A stretch of 64,000 nucleotides of DNA. It comes from Planomonospora sp. ID67723. GTDB lineage: Bacteria; Actinomycetota; Actinomycetes; Streptosporangiales; Streptosporangiaceae. The stretch spans positions 1,640,001-1,704,000 of the forward strand of contig NZ_JABTEZ010000001.1 in assembly GCF_015711605.1 (NCBI RefSeq), given 5' to 3'. The notes under the pieces are model-generated. The model saw nothing but the letters and a program-made list of their open reading frames with translations, did no database searches and was not told the DNA's origin. The translations under genes were made by a program, and so were the position numbers. Positions within the stretch are counted from its first letter, which is position 1. Each line of letters starts with the position of its first letter. Shown here in pieces: positions 26,040-34,960 of this stretch.

Positions 26040-27185
26040 GTGGCAGAGGCGTACATCGTCGGGGCGGTCCGTACCCCGGTCGGCAAGAAGAAGGGCGGCC
26101 TGTCCGCCGTCCACCCCACCGATCTGGCCGCGCACACCCTGAAGGCACTGGTCGACCGCACCGGAGTCGACCCGGCCGCGGTCGAGGACGTCATCATGGG
26201 CTGCGTCATGCAGTTCGGCCCGCAGAGCATGGACATCGCGCGCAACGCCTGGCTCTCGGCGGGCCTGCCGGAGAGCGTCGCCGGCGTGACCATCGACCGC
26301 CAGTGCGGCTCCTCCCAGCAGTCGATCCACTTCGCCGCCCAGGGTGTGCTCTCCGGCACCCAGGACCTCGTGGTGGCCGCGGGCGTGGAGTCCATGAGCA
26401 TCGTCCCCATGGGATCGAGCATCACCGCCGCGCTGGAGAAGGGCATGCCCTTCCCCTTCGGCGAGAAGTGGGTCGAGCGGTACGGCAAGCAGGAGATCTC
26501 CCAGTTCCGCGGGGCCGAGCTCATGTGCGAGAAGTGGGACCTCAAGCGCGAGGAGCTGGAGCGCTTCGCCTACGAGAGCCACCAGCGGGCGGCCAAGGCG
26601 ATCGCCAACGGCTACTTCAAGGACCAGATCGCCCCGATCAACGGAGTCGAGGACGACGAGGGCCCGCGCCCGGACACCACGCTGGAGAAGATGGCCGGTC
26701 TGAAGACCCTGCGCGAGGGCGGCCAGATCACCGCGGCCACCTCCTCGCAGATCTCCGACGGCTCCGGCGCGCTGCTGATCGCCTCCGAGCAGGCGGTCCG
26801 CGACCACGGCCTGACCCCGCGCGCCCGCATCGTCACCCTGGCGCTCACCGGCGACGACCCGGTCTACATGCTGACCGCGCCGATCCCGGCGACGCAGAAG
26901 GCGCTCAAGAGGGCCGGCCTGTCGATCGACGACATCGACGTCACCGAGATCAACGAGGCGTTCGCCCCGGTCCCGCTGGCGTGGCTGAAGGAGATCGGCG
27001 CCGACCCGGCCAAGGTGAACCCGAACGGCGGCGCGATCGCCCTGGGACACCCGCTCGGCGGCACCGGCGCGATCCTGATGACCAAGCTCCTGCACGAGCT
27101 GGAGCGCACCGGCGGCCGGTACGGCCTGCAGACGATGTGCGAGGGCGGCGGCCAGGCCAACGTCACCATCATCGAGCGGCTCTAG
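26040..27185 (+). CDS. Acetyl-CoA acetyltransferase (thiolase)
   Basis: A 381-residue thiolase that cleaves 3-ketoacyl-CoA or condenses acetyl-CoA. The acyl-accepting Cys is in DRQCGSSQQS (about residue 88), the catalytic His in GHPLGGTGA, and the second Cys in MCEGGGQANV; NEAFAPVPLAW is also typical. The GTG at 26040 follows CAGGAGG; the frame is open to 26001. It belongs to the FadA-like degradative branch (steroid or fatty-acid catabolism is possible). The two acyl-CoA dehydrogenases in the window are on the opposite strand and not in its operon. Confidence 0.92.
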   Translation: MAEAYIVGAVRTPVGKKKGGLSAVHPTDLAAHTLKALVDRTGVDPAAVEDVIMGCVMQFGPQSMDIARNAWLSAGLPESVAGVTIDRQCGSSQQSIHFAAQGVLSGTQDLVVAAGVESMSIVPMGSSITAALEKGMPFPFGEKWVERYGKQEISQFRGAELMCEKWDLKREELERFAYESHQRAAKAIANGYFKDQIAPINGVEDDEGPRPDTTLEKMAGLKTLREGGQITAATSSQISDGSGALLIASEQAVRDHGLTPRARIVTLALTGDDPVYMLTAPIPATQKALKRAGLSIDDIDVTEINEAFAPVPLAWLKEIGADPAKVNPNGGAIALGHPLGGTGAILMTKLLHELERTGGRYGLQTMCEGGGQANVTIIERL

Positions 27186-27232
27186 GAGAACCTCCGGAGC
27201 CCGGCGGCTCCGGATCCGGGTCGCCCAGGACG

Positions 27233-27273
27233 ACGGGCGGCGCCGGGGCTGGCGGGCTCTCGGCGCCGCCCGT
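27233..27273 (+). terminator. Terminator after thiolase
   Basis: A 12-bp perfect stem (27233-27244 with 27262-27273) with a 17-nt loop, about 48 bp after the thiolase stop. Confidence 0.6.
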
Positions 27274-27346
27274 TGCACGCGGGGAGGCGGGCGCCGCGGT
27301 CCGCCCGTGAGAGGGCGGACGTCGCCGTCCGTGTGCGGGAAGGTGG

Positions 27347-27383
27347 ACGCCGCGGCCCGCGTAGTGGGCGCGGGCCGCGGCGT
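27347..27383 (-). terminator. Terminator after the 57-aa basic protein gene
   Basis: A 14-bp perfect stem (27347-27360 with 27370-27383) and a 9-nt loop, beginning 7 bp past the stop at 27391 on the minus strand. Together with the hairpin at 27233 it separates the convergent thiolase and small-protein genes. Confidence 0.6.
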
Positions 27384-27390
27384 CCCCTCT

Positions 27391-27564
27391 TCAGCGGCCG
27401 CCCTTGCCGGGGATCCGGCGCGGCTGCTGGGTCGGCCTCACCGGCAGGTGCGGTCTGGGCATCTGCCGGGGCACTGGCGGCATCGACCGCTCGGGGAGCG
27501 GGAGATCGTGGTTCTTGCCGGGGGTGCTCTTCCCGGAACGCTTCTTGCCTGAGCGGATTCGCAT
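27391..27564 (-). CDS. 57-aa basic, Pro-rich small protein
   Basis: From an ATG at 27564, with GAGGAG six bases upstream, the minus strand encodes 57 residues: MRIRSGKKRSGKSTPGKNHD, then a Pro/Arg/Met-rich tail ending RIPGKGGR. It is very basic (about 15 Lys/Arg), has no Cys and no membrane segment. The perfect ribosome site, the downstream terminator and the end-to-end open frame support it. The function is unknown; nucleic-acid binding is a guess. The rest of 27186-27867 holds only the two terminators and about 300 bp upstream in which I see no further gene. Confidence 0.6.
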   Translation of the reverse strand: MRIRSGKKRSGKSTPGKNHDLPLPERSMPPVPRQMPRPHLPVRPTQQPRRIPGKGGR

Positions 27565-27867
27565 ATGGGACTCCTCGAAGATCTGTGACGACGCGGCGCC
27601 GCGGAGGGCCGTGCCGGAGAACTCAGCTACCGCGTCAGACGGAACGGGGCCGGAAAGCTGAGTGCGGGCGGATCAGCACAGGGCTGATCGACGCCTGCTC
27701 TTAGGAGTTGATCCACATGCGGTCGACGGTACGGCGCCGGCACCGGGCCGTGCAAGCCATTTGATTTCCCGCCTCCTCCATCCGGTCCGGACACCGCCTG
27801 CGCCGTCCGGACCGGCGCCGTGGGCGCGGGTACGGCGGGGCGCACGCCGTACCCGCACGTCCGCACG

Positions 27868-29742
27868 TCAGCGGATCGGCCGGTGCACGTTCTCGGCGCT
27901 CGACGGGCCGGGCTCGGACGCGGCGATCCACGGGCCCTCGACGGAGGCGTCGAGGATCCCCTCCTCCAGGAAGCCGTAACGGCCCTGGAGCAGGTAACCC
28001 GCCAGCCGCACGTCCCGGTCGTCGGTGTTGTCCCAGAGCCGGTCGAACAGCGCGTCGGCGCGCAGCCGCGCCTGGTGGCAGAAGGTGTCGGCCAGCTCGG
28101 CGGGTTTGTGCCCCAGCTCGGCGGCGTCCTCGTGGGCGCGCACGCACGTCGCGGTGATCGCGAACAGCTCGGCGCCGATGTCCACGATCCGGCCCAGGAA
28201 GCCCTGCCTGTGCTCCAGCCGCCCCTGCCAGCGGGACATGCCGTAGAACATGGACCGGGCGAGCTTGCGGCTGGTCCGCTCCACGTAGCGCAGATGCCGG
28301 GCGAGCGGGCCGAACTCGCCGTAGGCGCCGGGCCGGTTGCCCGTCCCGGTGACCAGAGTGGGCAGCCAGCGGGCGTAGAACCCGCCGGCCCGGGCGGCCG
28401 CGCGGGCCTTGTCACGGCCCTTCACCGAGGGGTCGATGACGTCCCCGGCCGCCGCCAGGTGCGCGTCCACCGCCTCGCGCGCGATCAGCAGGTGCATGAT
28501 CTCCGTGGAGCCCTCGAAGATCCGGTTGATCCGCACGTCCCGGAGCAGCTGCTCGGCCGGGACTCCGCGCTCGCCCCGGGCGGCCAGCGATTCGGCGGTC
28601 TCGTAACCGCGCCCGCCCCGGATCTGGACCAGCTCGTCGGCGATCTTCCAGGCCATCTCCGAGGCGTACAGCTTGGCGAGGGCGGCCTCGATCCTGATGT
28701 CGTTGCTCTCGTCGTCGGCCAGGCGGCAGGACAGGTCCATCACCGCCTCCAGGGCGTAGGCCGTGCCGGCGATGAAGGCGATCTTCCGGGCCACCGCCTC
28801 GTGCTCGCCGACCGGGCGACCCCACTGCACCCGCTCCACGGCCCACTCGCGGGCGATCTTCACCGCCCACTTGGCGTTCCCCGCGCACGAGGCGGGCAGC
28901 GAGAGCCGCCCGGTGTTCAGCGTCGTCAGTGCGATCTTCAACCCCTGGCCCTCGCGGCCGATCATGTTGGCGGCCGGGACGCGCACCTGGTGGAACCTGG
29001 TCACCCCGTTCTCGATGCCGCGCAGGCCCATGAACGCGTTGCGCCGCTCGACGGTGATCCCGGGGCTGCCGGCCTCGACGACGAACGCGGAGATGCCCTT
29101 GCCCGTGCGGGCCATCACCACCAGCAGGCCCGCCACGACCCCGTTGGTCGTCCAGAGCTTCACGCCGTCGAGCACGTAGTCGTCGCCGTCGCGGACGGCC
29201 GTGGTGGCGAGCCGGGCGGGGTCGGAGCCGACATCGGGCTCGGTCAGCAGGAAGGCGGAGATCTCGCCCTTCGCGCACCGGGGCAGGAAGGCGCGCTTCT
29301 GCTCCTCGGTGCCGAACAGCTTCAGCGGCTGCGGCACGCCGATCGACTGGTGCGCCGAGAGCAGGGTGCTGACCGCCGGGCAGTAGGAGCCGGCGAGCAT
29401 CAGGGCCCGGCCGTAGTAGAGGTGGCTGAGCCCCAGCCCGCCGTACTCCTCCTCGATGGTGATCCCGAACGCGCCGAGCCCGGCGAGCCCCTTGACCACC
29501 TCGTCCGGGATCTGCGCGGTCCGCTCGATCAGCGCCGGGTCCACCCGGGTGTCCAGGAACCTGCGAAGGGAGCGGAGGAACTCCTCGCCCTTCTTGGTCT
29601 CGGCGTCCGCCAGGGCCGGCGCGGGATGGACCAGGTCGAGGCGGAAGTCGCCGAGGAACAGTTGCCTGCCGAAGCTGGGCCTGGCCCACTCCTTCTCACG
29701 GGCCTGCTCGGCGACCTCGCGTGCCTTGGCGTAATCGGTCAT
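27868..29742 (-). CDS. Large acyl-CoA dehydrogenase (624 aa)
   Basis: A 624-residue acyl-CoA dehydrogenase. The usual core (about 50-430) has FLLTEPDVGSDPARLATTA, LDGVKLWTTNGVVAGLLVV and IFEGSTEIMHLLIAREAV. A C-terminal extension of about 180 residues matches the longer ACAD9/VLCAD-like bacterial group. It is FAD-dependent and feeds electrons to ETF; the chain length of the substrate is not deducible. It starts at ATG 29742 and lies 32 bp downstream of the histidine kinase stop on the same strand in gene order HK then ACAD, so read-through is possible. Confidence 0.9.
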   Translation of the reverse strand: MTDYAKAREVAEQAREKEWARPSFGRQLFLGDFRLDLVHPAPALADAETKKGEEFLRSLRRFLDTRVDPALIERTAQIPDEVVKGLAGLGAFGITIEEEYGGLGLSHLYYGRALMLAGSYCPAVSTLLSAHQSIGVPQPLKLFGTEEQKRAFLPRCAKGEISAFLLTEPDVGSDPARLATTAVRDGDDYVLDGVKLWTTNGVVAGLLVVMARTGKGISAFVVEAGSPGITVERRNAFMGLRGIENGVTRFHQVRVPAANMIGREGQGLKIALTTLNTGRLSLPASCAGNAKWAVKIAREWAVERVQWGRPVGEHEAVARKIAFIAGTAYALEAVMDLSCRLADDESNDIRIEAALAKLYASEMAWKIADELVQIRGGRGYETAESLAARGERGVPAEQLLRDVRINRIFEGSTEIMHLLIAREAVDAHLAAAGDVIDPSVKGRDKARAAARAGGFYARWLPTLVTGTGNRPGAYGEFGPLARHLRYVERTSRKLARSMFYGMSRWQGRLEHRQGFLGRIVDIGAELFAITATCVRAHEDAAELGHKPAELADTFCHQARLRADALFDRLWDNTDDRDVRLAGYLLQGRYGFLEEGILDASVEGPWIAASEPGPSSAENVHRPIR

Positions 29743-29774
29743 CGTGACCTCCTCGGGCGCGGATGACTCCGACG

Positions 29775-31178
29775 TTACGCCTGCGGGAAAGATCCGAGAA
29801 GGCGCGGGACGGCGGGGAGCGCCACGTGCACGCCGGTGCCCGCGCCGGGAGCCGAGGTGATCCAGCAGCGGCCGCCGTGCGCGTCGGTGATGGCCTTGAC
29901 GATCGACAGCCCGAGGCCGGCGCCGTCCGCCACCCGCTCCCCGCCCCGGTGGAAACGGTCGAAGGCCCGGACCACCTGCTCGCGGGACATGCCCGGGCCG
30001 TCGTCGCGGACCTCGATGAGGACGCCCCCGTCGGGGGACCGCGCGAGCCGCAGGGCGGCGACGGTCCCTTTGGGGGTGTGCGCCCGCACGTTGGCCAGGA
30101 GATTGACCAGCACCTGGCGGATCCGCGCCTCGTCCACGACGGCCGTCAACGTGTCGGGGACGTCGACGACGACCGGCATGTCCGGCTCGATCGCGGCGTG
30201 GTCCGCGCTCACGTCGCGCGCGACCGCGGCCAGGTCGGTCTCGGCCGGCTGGAGTCCCGCGCTGCGGTCCAGGCGGGCCAGCTCCAGCATCTGCCCCACC
30301 AGCTCTCCCATCCGGGTCGCCTCGTCCTCGATCCTGCCCATGACCCGGGGCAGGTCCCCGGCGCCCAGCGCGCCGGTCCGGTAGAGCTCGGCGTAGCCCC
30401 GGATCGTCGACAACGGGGTCCGCAGCTCGTGCGAGGCGTCCGCGGCGAAGCGGCGGACCCGCTCCTCCGACGCCCGCCGGTCCCGGAAGGCGCCCGCGAT
30501 CCGTTCGAGCAGCAGGTTGACGGCCGCCCCGAGCCTCCCGACCTCCGATGGACCCTCGGGCATGCGGACGGACAGGTCGCCGTCGCTGGCCATGGCGTAG
30601 GCGGTGCCGGCGATCTGCGCCAGCGGGGCCAGACCCCGGTTGATCAGCGTGCGGCCGATGAGTGCCAGCAGCAGGATGAGAAGGCCGCCGGTGAGCAGTT
30701 CGGCGGCGACGAGGCGGCGAATCGGCGCGTCGACGGACTCCATCGACACGGCTACGATCACCAGCCGTTTGTGCTGCCGGCCCTCGGCCACCCGCGCCAT
30801 CAGGCGGTACTCACCTGTCGGATCGAGATCGAAGCGTTCCTGCGTCGCCGCGTAGCCCCTCAGCCGATCGGTGCCCAGCCGCTCCAGCAGGTGCGGCACG
30901 ACGGCGGCCTCCGGGGCGTCCCCGTTGACCAGCCGGGCCCGGCCCGAGAGGGGGAACACCGCGACCGCGTAGGTGGAACCGGTCAGCGTCTGCGAGAGCG
31001 CCCCGCCGGGGGCGGCCGCGAGCTTTCTGACGGCGGTCGCGGTGGCCGCGCGGAGCTGCCCGTCGACCCGCTGGAGCAGGTGCTCGTGCAGGACGAACAC
31101 GCTCACACCGGAGAAGGTCAGCAGCAGGGTCGTGCTCACCGCCAGCAGGCCGGTGAGCAGGCGGGCGCGCAGCGACAT
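29775..31178 (-). CDS. Sensor histidine kinase
   Basis: A 467-residue membrane kinase. Transmembrane helix 1 (about 8-30) and helix 2 (about 170-190) bracket a periplasm-side sensor domain. HAMP follows (about 190-243), then HisKA with the phosphorylated His in ADASHELRTPLSTIRGYAEL, and HATPase with the N-box VNLLANVRAHT and the DDGPGMS motif. The ATG at 31178 overlaps the response-regulator stop by one base (TGATG), giving translational coupling. It resembles the actinobacterial TcrY/TrcS-like group. The signal is unknown; the small secreted protein upstream may be a target or ligand-related. Confidence 0.9.
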   Translation of the reverse strand: MSLRARLLTGLLAVSTTLLLTFSGVSVFVLHEHLLQRVDGQLRAATATAVRKLAAAPGGALSQTLTGSTYAVAVFPLSGRARLVNGDAPEAAVVPHLLERLGTDRLRGYAATQERFDLDPTGEYRLMARVAEGRQHKRLVIVAVSMESVDAPIRRLVAAELLTGGLLILLLALIGRTLINRGLAPLAQIAGTAYAMASDGDLSVRMPEGPSEVGRLGAAVNLLLERIAGAFRDRRASEERVRRFAADASHELRTPLSTIRGYAELYRTGALGAGDLPRVMGRIEDEATRMGELVGQMLELARLDRSAGLQPAETDLAAVARDVSADHAAIEPDMPVVVDVPDTLTAVVDEARIRQVLVNLLANVRAHTPKGTVAALRLARSPDGGVLIEVRDDGPGMSREQVVRAFDRFHRGGERVADGAGLGLSIVKAITDAHGGRCWITSAPGAGTGVHVALPAVPRLLGSFPQA

Positions 31179-31873
31179 CAGGGAACCTGAGGCGGGCGCA
31201 GCGTGTAGCCGATCCCGCGCTGGGTGTGGATCAGCGGAGGACCGAGCGGGTCGAGCTTGCGGCGCAGGTAGGAGATGTAGGTCTCGACCACCTGGGTGGG
31301 ACCGCCGTAGCCCCAGACGAGCTCCAGCAACTGGCGCTTGGTCAGGACCCGGTCCCTGTTCTCCATCAGGCAGGCGAGCAGCCGGAACTCGGTGGGGGAC
31401 AGGTCCACCGCGACGCCGGCCCGCCGCACCTCCCACCGGCCTTCGTCGAGCTCCAGGTCCGCCACCCGGAGGACGGTTCGATCGGGCTCCCCGACGGAGG
31501 GCGTGGTGGCCCGGCGCAGGACGGCCCGGATGCGGGCGACGAGTGCCTCGACCGAGAACGGCTTGGTGATGTAGTCGTCGCCGCCCAGAGCGAGGCCGCG
31601 TACGGTGTCGGCTGTGGTGTCCCGGGCGGTCAGGAAGATCACGGGAGTGTGCCGTCCCGCCGCGCGGATCCTGCGGCACACCTCGAACCCGTCGCCGTCG
31701 GGCAGCATCACGTCGAGCACGACGAGGGCGGGCGGATCGCGGTCCACCTCGGCCAGGGCGTCTTCGCAGGTGGTCACGCTCCGCACCAGGAAGCCGTGGA
31801 AGCGCAGAGCGACCTCGACGATGTCACGGATACCGGGGTCGTCCTCGACGACAAGAATGGACATATAGCTCAC
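31178..31873 (-). CDS. OmpR-family response regulator
   Basis: A 231-residue regulator. The receiver (about 4-118) has the acidic pocket in VVEDDPG, the phosphorylated Asp in VVLDVMLPDGDG, and the Lys in DYITKPFS. The winged-helix DNA-binding domain (about 135-228) has LSPTEFRLLACLMEN and VETYISYLRRKLD. It is the first gene of the pair with the kinase. It probably controls the adjacent secreted protein gene and itself. Confidence 0.93.
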   Translation of the reverse strand: MSYMSILVVEDDPGIRDIVEVALRFHGFLVRSVTTCEDALAEVDRDPPALVVLDVMLPDGDGFEVCRRIRAAGRHTPVIFLTARDTTADTVRGLALGGDDYITKPFSVEALVARIRAVLRRATTPSVGEPDRTVLRVADLELDEGRWEVRRAGVAVDLSPTEFRLLACLMENRDRVLTKRQLLELVWGYGGPTQVVETYISYLRRKLDPLGPPLIHTQRGIGYTLRPPQVP

Positions 31874-31953
31874 AGGGTTTCAACTCTTGCCTTATCCATC
31901 CCCTGGAATGTCCCACATCCGGCGGTGCTCCCGCGCCCGCCGGGGCGTGCGAA

Positions 31954-31991
31954 GCGGTGGGGGCCCGGCGCATCCCGCGGGCCCCCACCGC
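31954..31991 (-). terminator. Terminator after the small secreted protein
   Basis: A 14-bp perfect stem (31954-31967 with 31978-31991) with a 10-nt loop, starting 7 bp after the stop at 31999 on the minus strand. It insulates the secreted-protein gene from the two-component operon. Confidence 0.65.
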
Positions 31992-31998
31992 CCCCCGA

Positions 31999-32517
31999 TC
32001 AGCTGCCCGGCGTCGTGGTGGGGGCCGGCTGCTCCAGGACGGCACGGTTACGCGGCACGAACACCGCGGCGGCCGTGGGGTCGGTGACGGTCGGGACTCC
32101 GATCACGAAGACGCCGTCTCCGACGACCAGCTTCGAGAGGTCCGCGGGCGCGCCGAGCCTGCGGATCCGGGTCGTCGGGTCGAGGTTCCAGTTCCGGAAG
32201 ACGCCGTCCTTGCTCTTCACCGTCAGCCGGCCGTCGGCCTTGGCGGTGATGACGCCGCGCTGCCAGGTGTAGTCGATGAACGTCTTCTTGTCGCGGACGG
32301 TGGCCTGTCCGCGGAGGCCGACGACCCAGAGGTTGTAGTGGCTGCGCAGGCCGGGGCCGCGCAGCGTGGAGTCGGCCTTCAGCAGCTCGTCCGCGATCGC
32401 GGTCACCCCGGCCGGGACGGGGGCTGCCTCGGTGGCCTCCGTGGCCCAGGCGCCGGAGGTGGTCAGCATGATCGACGCCGTGATGGCCGCGGCGCCGATC
32501 GCCAGTTTTCTCTTCAT
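31999..32517 (-). CDS. Small secreted protein of unknown function
   Basis: A 172-residue protein with a clear Sec signal peptide (MKRKLAIGAAAITASIMLTTSGAWA, cleavage near 25). The mature part is one beta-rich domain containing RGQATVRDKKTFIDYTWQRGVITAKADG and a DPTTRI/GDGVFVIG pattern, reminiscent of DUF5666-like OB-fold repeats, and a Pro/Thr tail. No lipobox or anchor is seen. It lies immediately upstream of the response regulator and is probably under its control; this is inference. Confidence 0.75.
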   Translation of the reverse strand: MKRKLAIGAAAITASIMLTTSGAWATEATEAAPVPAGVTAIADELLKADSTLRGPGLRSHYNLWVVGLRGQATVRDKKTFIDYTWQRGVITAKADGRLTVKSKDGVFRNWNLDPTTRIRRLGAPADLSKLVVGDGVFVIGVPTVTDPTAAAVFVPRNRAVLEQPAPTTTPGS

Positions 32518-32637
32518 GATGCTCCTTAGACGGGTGCCTCTCGGGAAGAGGTGTAGATCAGATAACCGTCTACGATTTGGATCATCAGGGGAGAATCCTG
32601 GGAATTCCCTGAGAAAGCGGCCTGCCGGCGCGGGCGG

Positions 32638-33372
32638 CTACCGCTGCGGGACGCGGGCCACGCAGAAGACGGTCTGGCCGAAGGGGGGCCGGATGAACCG
32701 CTCGATGAAGCGGGTGGCCGGGACGACCGTGCGGTCGTAGATCTTGACCAGGCGGGGGTCGGGGTAGCCGACGCCGCCGCGGCGGACCGCGGCCCACCAG
32801 GCGATGCCGCCGAGGAAGTTGATCGGCTTGAGCACCTCGATGTCGAGCCCGGCCTTCGAGACCGTGTTGCGCAGGGTGGCGGGGGTGTAGCGGGTCACGT
32901 GGCCGACCTTGCGGTCGAAGTCCCCGTAGAGCTGCATGTAGCCGGGGACCCAGATGACGATCCGGCCGCCGGGGAGGGTGACCGCGGCGAGCGATCGCAG
33001 AGCCTCGACGTCCTCCTCGATGTGCTCCAGGACGTTCATCATGACGACGGTGTCGACCTTCTCCCCGATGGGGATCTCGGTCGGCAGGCCGAACTGCAGC
33101 ACGTCGACGTCGTCGTGGCCGGCGAAGCGCTTGTTCAGCTGCTCCACGCAGTAGGGGTCGAAGTCGCTGACCACCAGCCGGTCCAGACGGGGCCGGAACT
33201 GCTCGGCGAAGTGGCCCAGGCCCGAGCCGATCTCGAGCAGGGAGCGGCCCACGTGCGGGGCGACCATGTCGAACTCGTACTGCCGGTAGTTCTTGGCCTC
33301 ATCGCCACCGAGGTGGTTCTCCAGGGCCTCGTCACCGGCCGCGGGTTGCACTACGCGGTCATACCCAGACAT
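32638..33372 (-). CDS. SAM-dependent methyltransferase (class I)
   Basis: A 244-residue protein with the class I methyltransferase motifs: motif I SLLEIGSGLGHFAEQF (about 49-64), an acidic residue in VVSDFDPY, motif II region VDTVVMMNVLEHIEEDVEAL, and LPGGRIVIWVPGYM. The LEHIEED form is frequent among small-molecule and polyprenol/quinone methyltransferases. The substrate is unknown. The 386-bp gap upstream (33373-33758) contains an AT-rich stretch and no intact gene. Confidence 0.85.
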   Translation of the reverse strand: MSGYDRVVQPAAGDEALENHLGGDEAKNYRQYEFDMVAPHVGRSLLEIGSGLGHFAEQFRPRLDRLVVSDFDPYCVEQLNKRFAGHDDVDVLQFGLPTEIPIGEKVDTVVMMNVLEHIEEDVEALRSLAAVTLPGGRIVIWVPGYMQLYGDFDRKVGHVTRYTPATLRNTVSKAGLDIEVLKPINFLGGIAWWAAVRRGGVGYPDPRLVKIYDRTVVPATRFIERFIRPPFGQTVFCVARVPQR

Positions 33373-33539
33373 GCGGTTCCGTCCAGCTCGCAGAAAACCG
33401 TGGCGCGGCGGCCACGGTTACGGACAGGGCGAGTCTAGTAGCCCTTCCCCCCGGGCGGTCCCCTGAACCTTTCCCGATCTTCATCGGGGAACGCCGGGAG
33501 AAGACGATCGGCCGGGTGCGGGGAAGCGCCGGTCGCGAG

Positions 33540-33758
33540 GTGACTGGATCACCTTTTTTCTGGATCTATCGCTATTTCGGTCCTATGGGCGATAAATGAG
33601 GATTGCTTATGATCTTCGGCGTGCGCGGAGGAAGTTCGGCCTCATTACGAGATCAGATTTCCTCTTGAGGAGGAAGAATCCATACCCGGAAACGCCGTGC
33701 CATTCAGGCCGTGACCCTGGCCAGGTGTTATGTCTATCAGGGAAGGAGCGTGAACTGA
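33540..33758. other. AT-rich decayed stretch before the TPR remnant
   Basis: The 386-bp gap 33373-33758 has no convincing gene. From about 33545 the composition turns AT-rich (TTTTTTCTGG, GATAAATGAGGATTGC). In a different frame from the gene below, bases about 33680-33750 read RRAIQAVTLARCYVYQGR and then a stop, which looks like a TPR helix pair. This fits a decayed 5' part of the same regulator. Confidence 0.4.
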
Positions 33759-34271
33759 ATGACCGTCAGCGAGCCGCTTGCCCTGGTGTCCGTGGCCATG
33801 GCGGCCACCTGCCAGGGGGATTTCGCCAGGGCCGTCAGCTTGCTGGAGGAGACACAACGCCTCTGCGACGGCCGGGGTGAGCGCTGGGCCCGCGCCTACA
33901 GCGACTACGTCCTGTCCATCGCCCAGCTCGGCCTGGGCAGGCTGGAGGAGGCCGAACGGGCCGCCAGGCGGTCCCTCGAGGCCGAATGGCGCCTGCGCGA
34001 ACACGCCGGGACGGCGCTGGCCCTCGACCAGCTCGCGGTGATCGCCGCGCTTCGCGGCGACGGGCGCCGTACGGCACGGCTCCAGGGCGCGGCCATGCGG
34101 CTGTGGACCGCCTCCGGGATGCACGGCCCCTGCCAGGAGGGCATGTCCGAGCCGAGGACCGTGGCCGAGCGCACCGCCCGGCAGTTGCTCGGCGACATGG
34201 CCTACGACGTGGCCTTCGCCGAGGGACGCGCCGAGGATCTCGACGACGCGGTGGCCTACGCGCTCGCCTGA
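33759..34271 (+). pseudogene. Remnant of an AfsR/LuxR-type TPR regulator (C-terminal part)
   Basis: This 170-residue open frame is made of TPR-like helical repeats: MAATCQGDFARAVSLLEETQRLC, LSIAQLGLGRLEEAERAARRSLE and LAVIAALRGDGRRTARLQGAAMRLWTASG, ending DLDDAVAYALA. The series aligns by eye with the C-terminal 150 residues of the intact STAND regulator at 38657. No ATPase or DNA-binding part precedes it, only decayed sequence. It is best read as a truncated remnant; translation from ATG 33759 is possible. Confidence 0.6.
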
Positions 34272-34381
34272 CGTCCCGGGAGCGGTGTGACGCCGCTCCC
34301 GGGGGGCGCCCCGCCGCGGCTCCGGCCGACCCCGGCCCGGAACCGGAGGGTTCCGGGGCTTCCGCTGGGCGCCGGGATGCG

Positions 34382-34960
34382 GTGGAATCTGTCGGGACAT
34401 CCGAAGGAGTCCCGACGGACGACGACGAGGCGATCGCCCGCTCCCTGGCCGGTGACCTGTCCGCCTACGAGGCGCTGGTCACCCGCTACAGCGCGCTCGC
34501 GCACCGCACCGCGGCGATGCTCGGCGCCGGCGACGAGGCCGAGGACGTGGTCCAGGAGGCGTTCGTCAAGGCCTACCGCCACCTGGCCACCTTCCGCCGC
34601 GACTCGCCCTTCCGCCCCTGGCTGCTGCGGATCGTCGCCAACGAGACCCACAACCTCACCCGCTCCCGGGGCCGCCGCGCCGAGCTCACGGTGCGGCTCA
34701 CCGGGCTCACCCCGCAGGGGACCGACGGCGCCGGGGACCCCGAGCACGTCGCCGTCGCCGTCGACCGGCGGACCCGCCTCCTCGACGCGGTGCGTACGCT
34801 TCCCGAACGGGAACGCCACGCCGTCGTCTGCCGGTACTTCCTTCAGCTGTCGGAGGCGGAGACCGCCCAGGTGCTCGACCTCCCGGTCGGCACCGTCAAG
34901 TCGCGGACCTCCCGCGGCCTGGCCCGTCTGCGTGAGGAGGCGGACCGTGACCTCACCTGA
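34382..34960 (+). CDS. ECF RNA polymerase sigma factor
   Basis: A 192-residue sigma-70 family factor. Region 2 (about 20-90) has YRHLATFRRDSPFRPWLLRIVANE; region 4 (about 130-185) has LPERERHAVVCRYFLQLSEAETAQVLDLPVGTVKSRTSRGLARLRE. The only in-frame start near the domain is GTG 34382, with a weak ribosome site, so the start is uncertain. The stop overlaps the next gene (GTG 34947), whose product has one membrane helix, as in sigma/anti-sigma pairs. Confidence 0.85.
   Translation: MESVGTSEGVPTDDDEAIARSLAGDLSAYEALVTRYSALAHRTAAMLGAGDEAEDVVQEAFVKAYRHLATFRRDSPFRPWLLRIVANETHNLTRSRGRRAELTVRLTGLTPQGTDGAGDPEHVAVAVDRRTRLLDAVRTLPERERHAVVCRYFLQLSEAETAQVLDLPVGTVKSRTSRGLARLREEADRDLT

Noticed and set aside
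27709-27768. 19-codon minus-strand frame MACTARCRRRTVDRMWINS as a possible leader peptide
   Set aside because: The ribosome site spacing is poor and no regulated gene follows closely; evidence is too thin.
33596-33880. 94-residue open frame in the AT-rich gap
   Set aside because: No ribosome site, no recognisable domain, and it runs into the TPR remnant in another frame.
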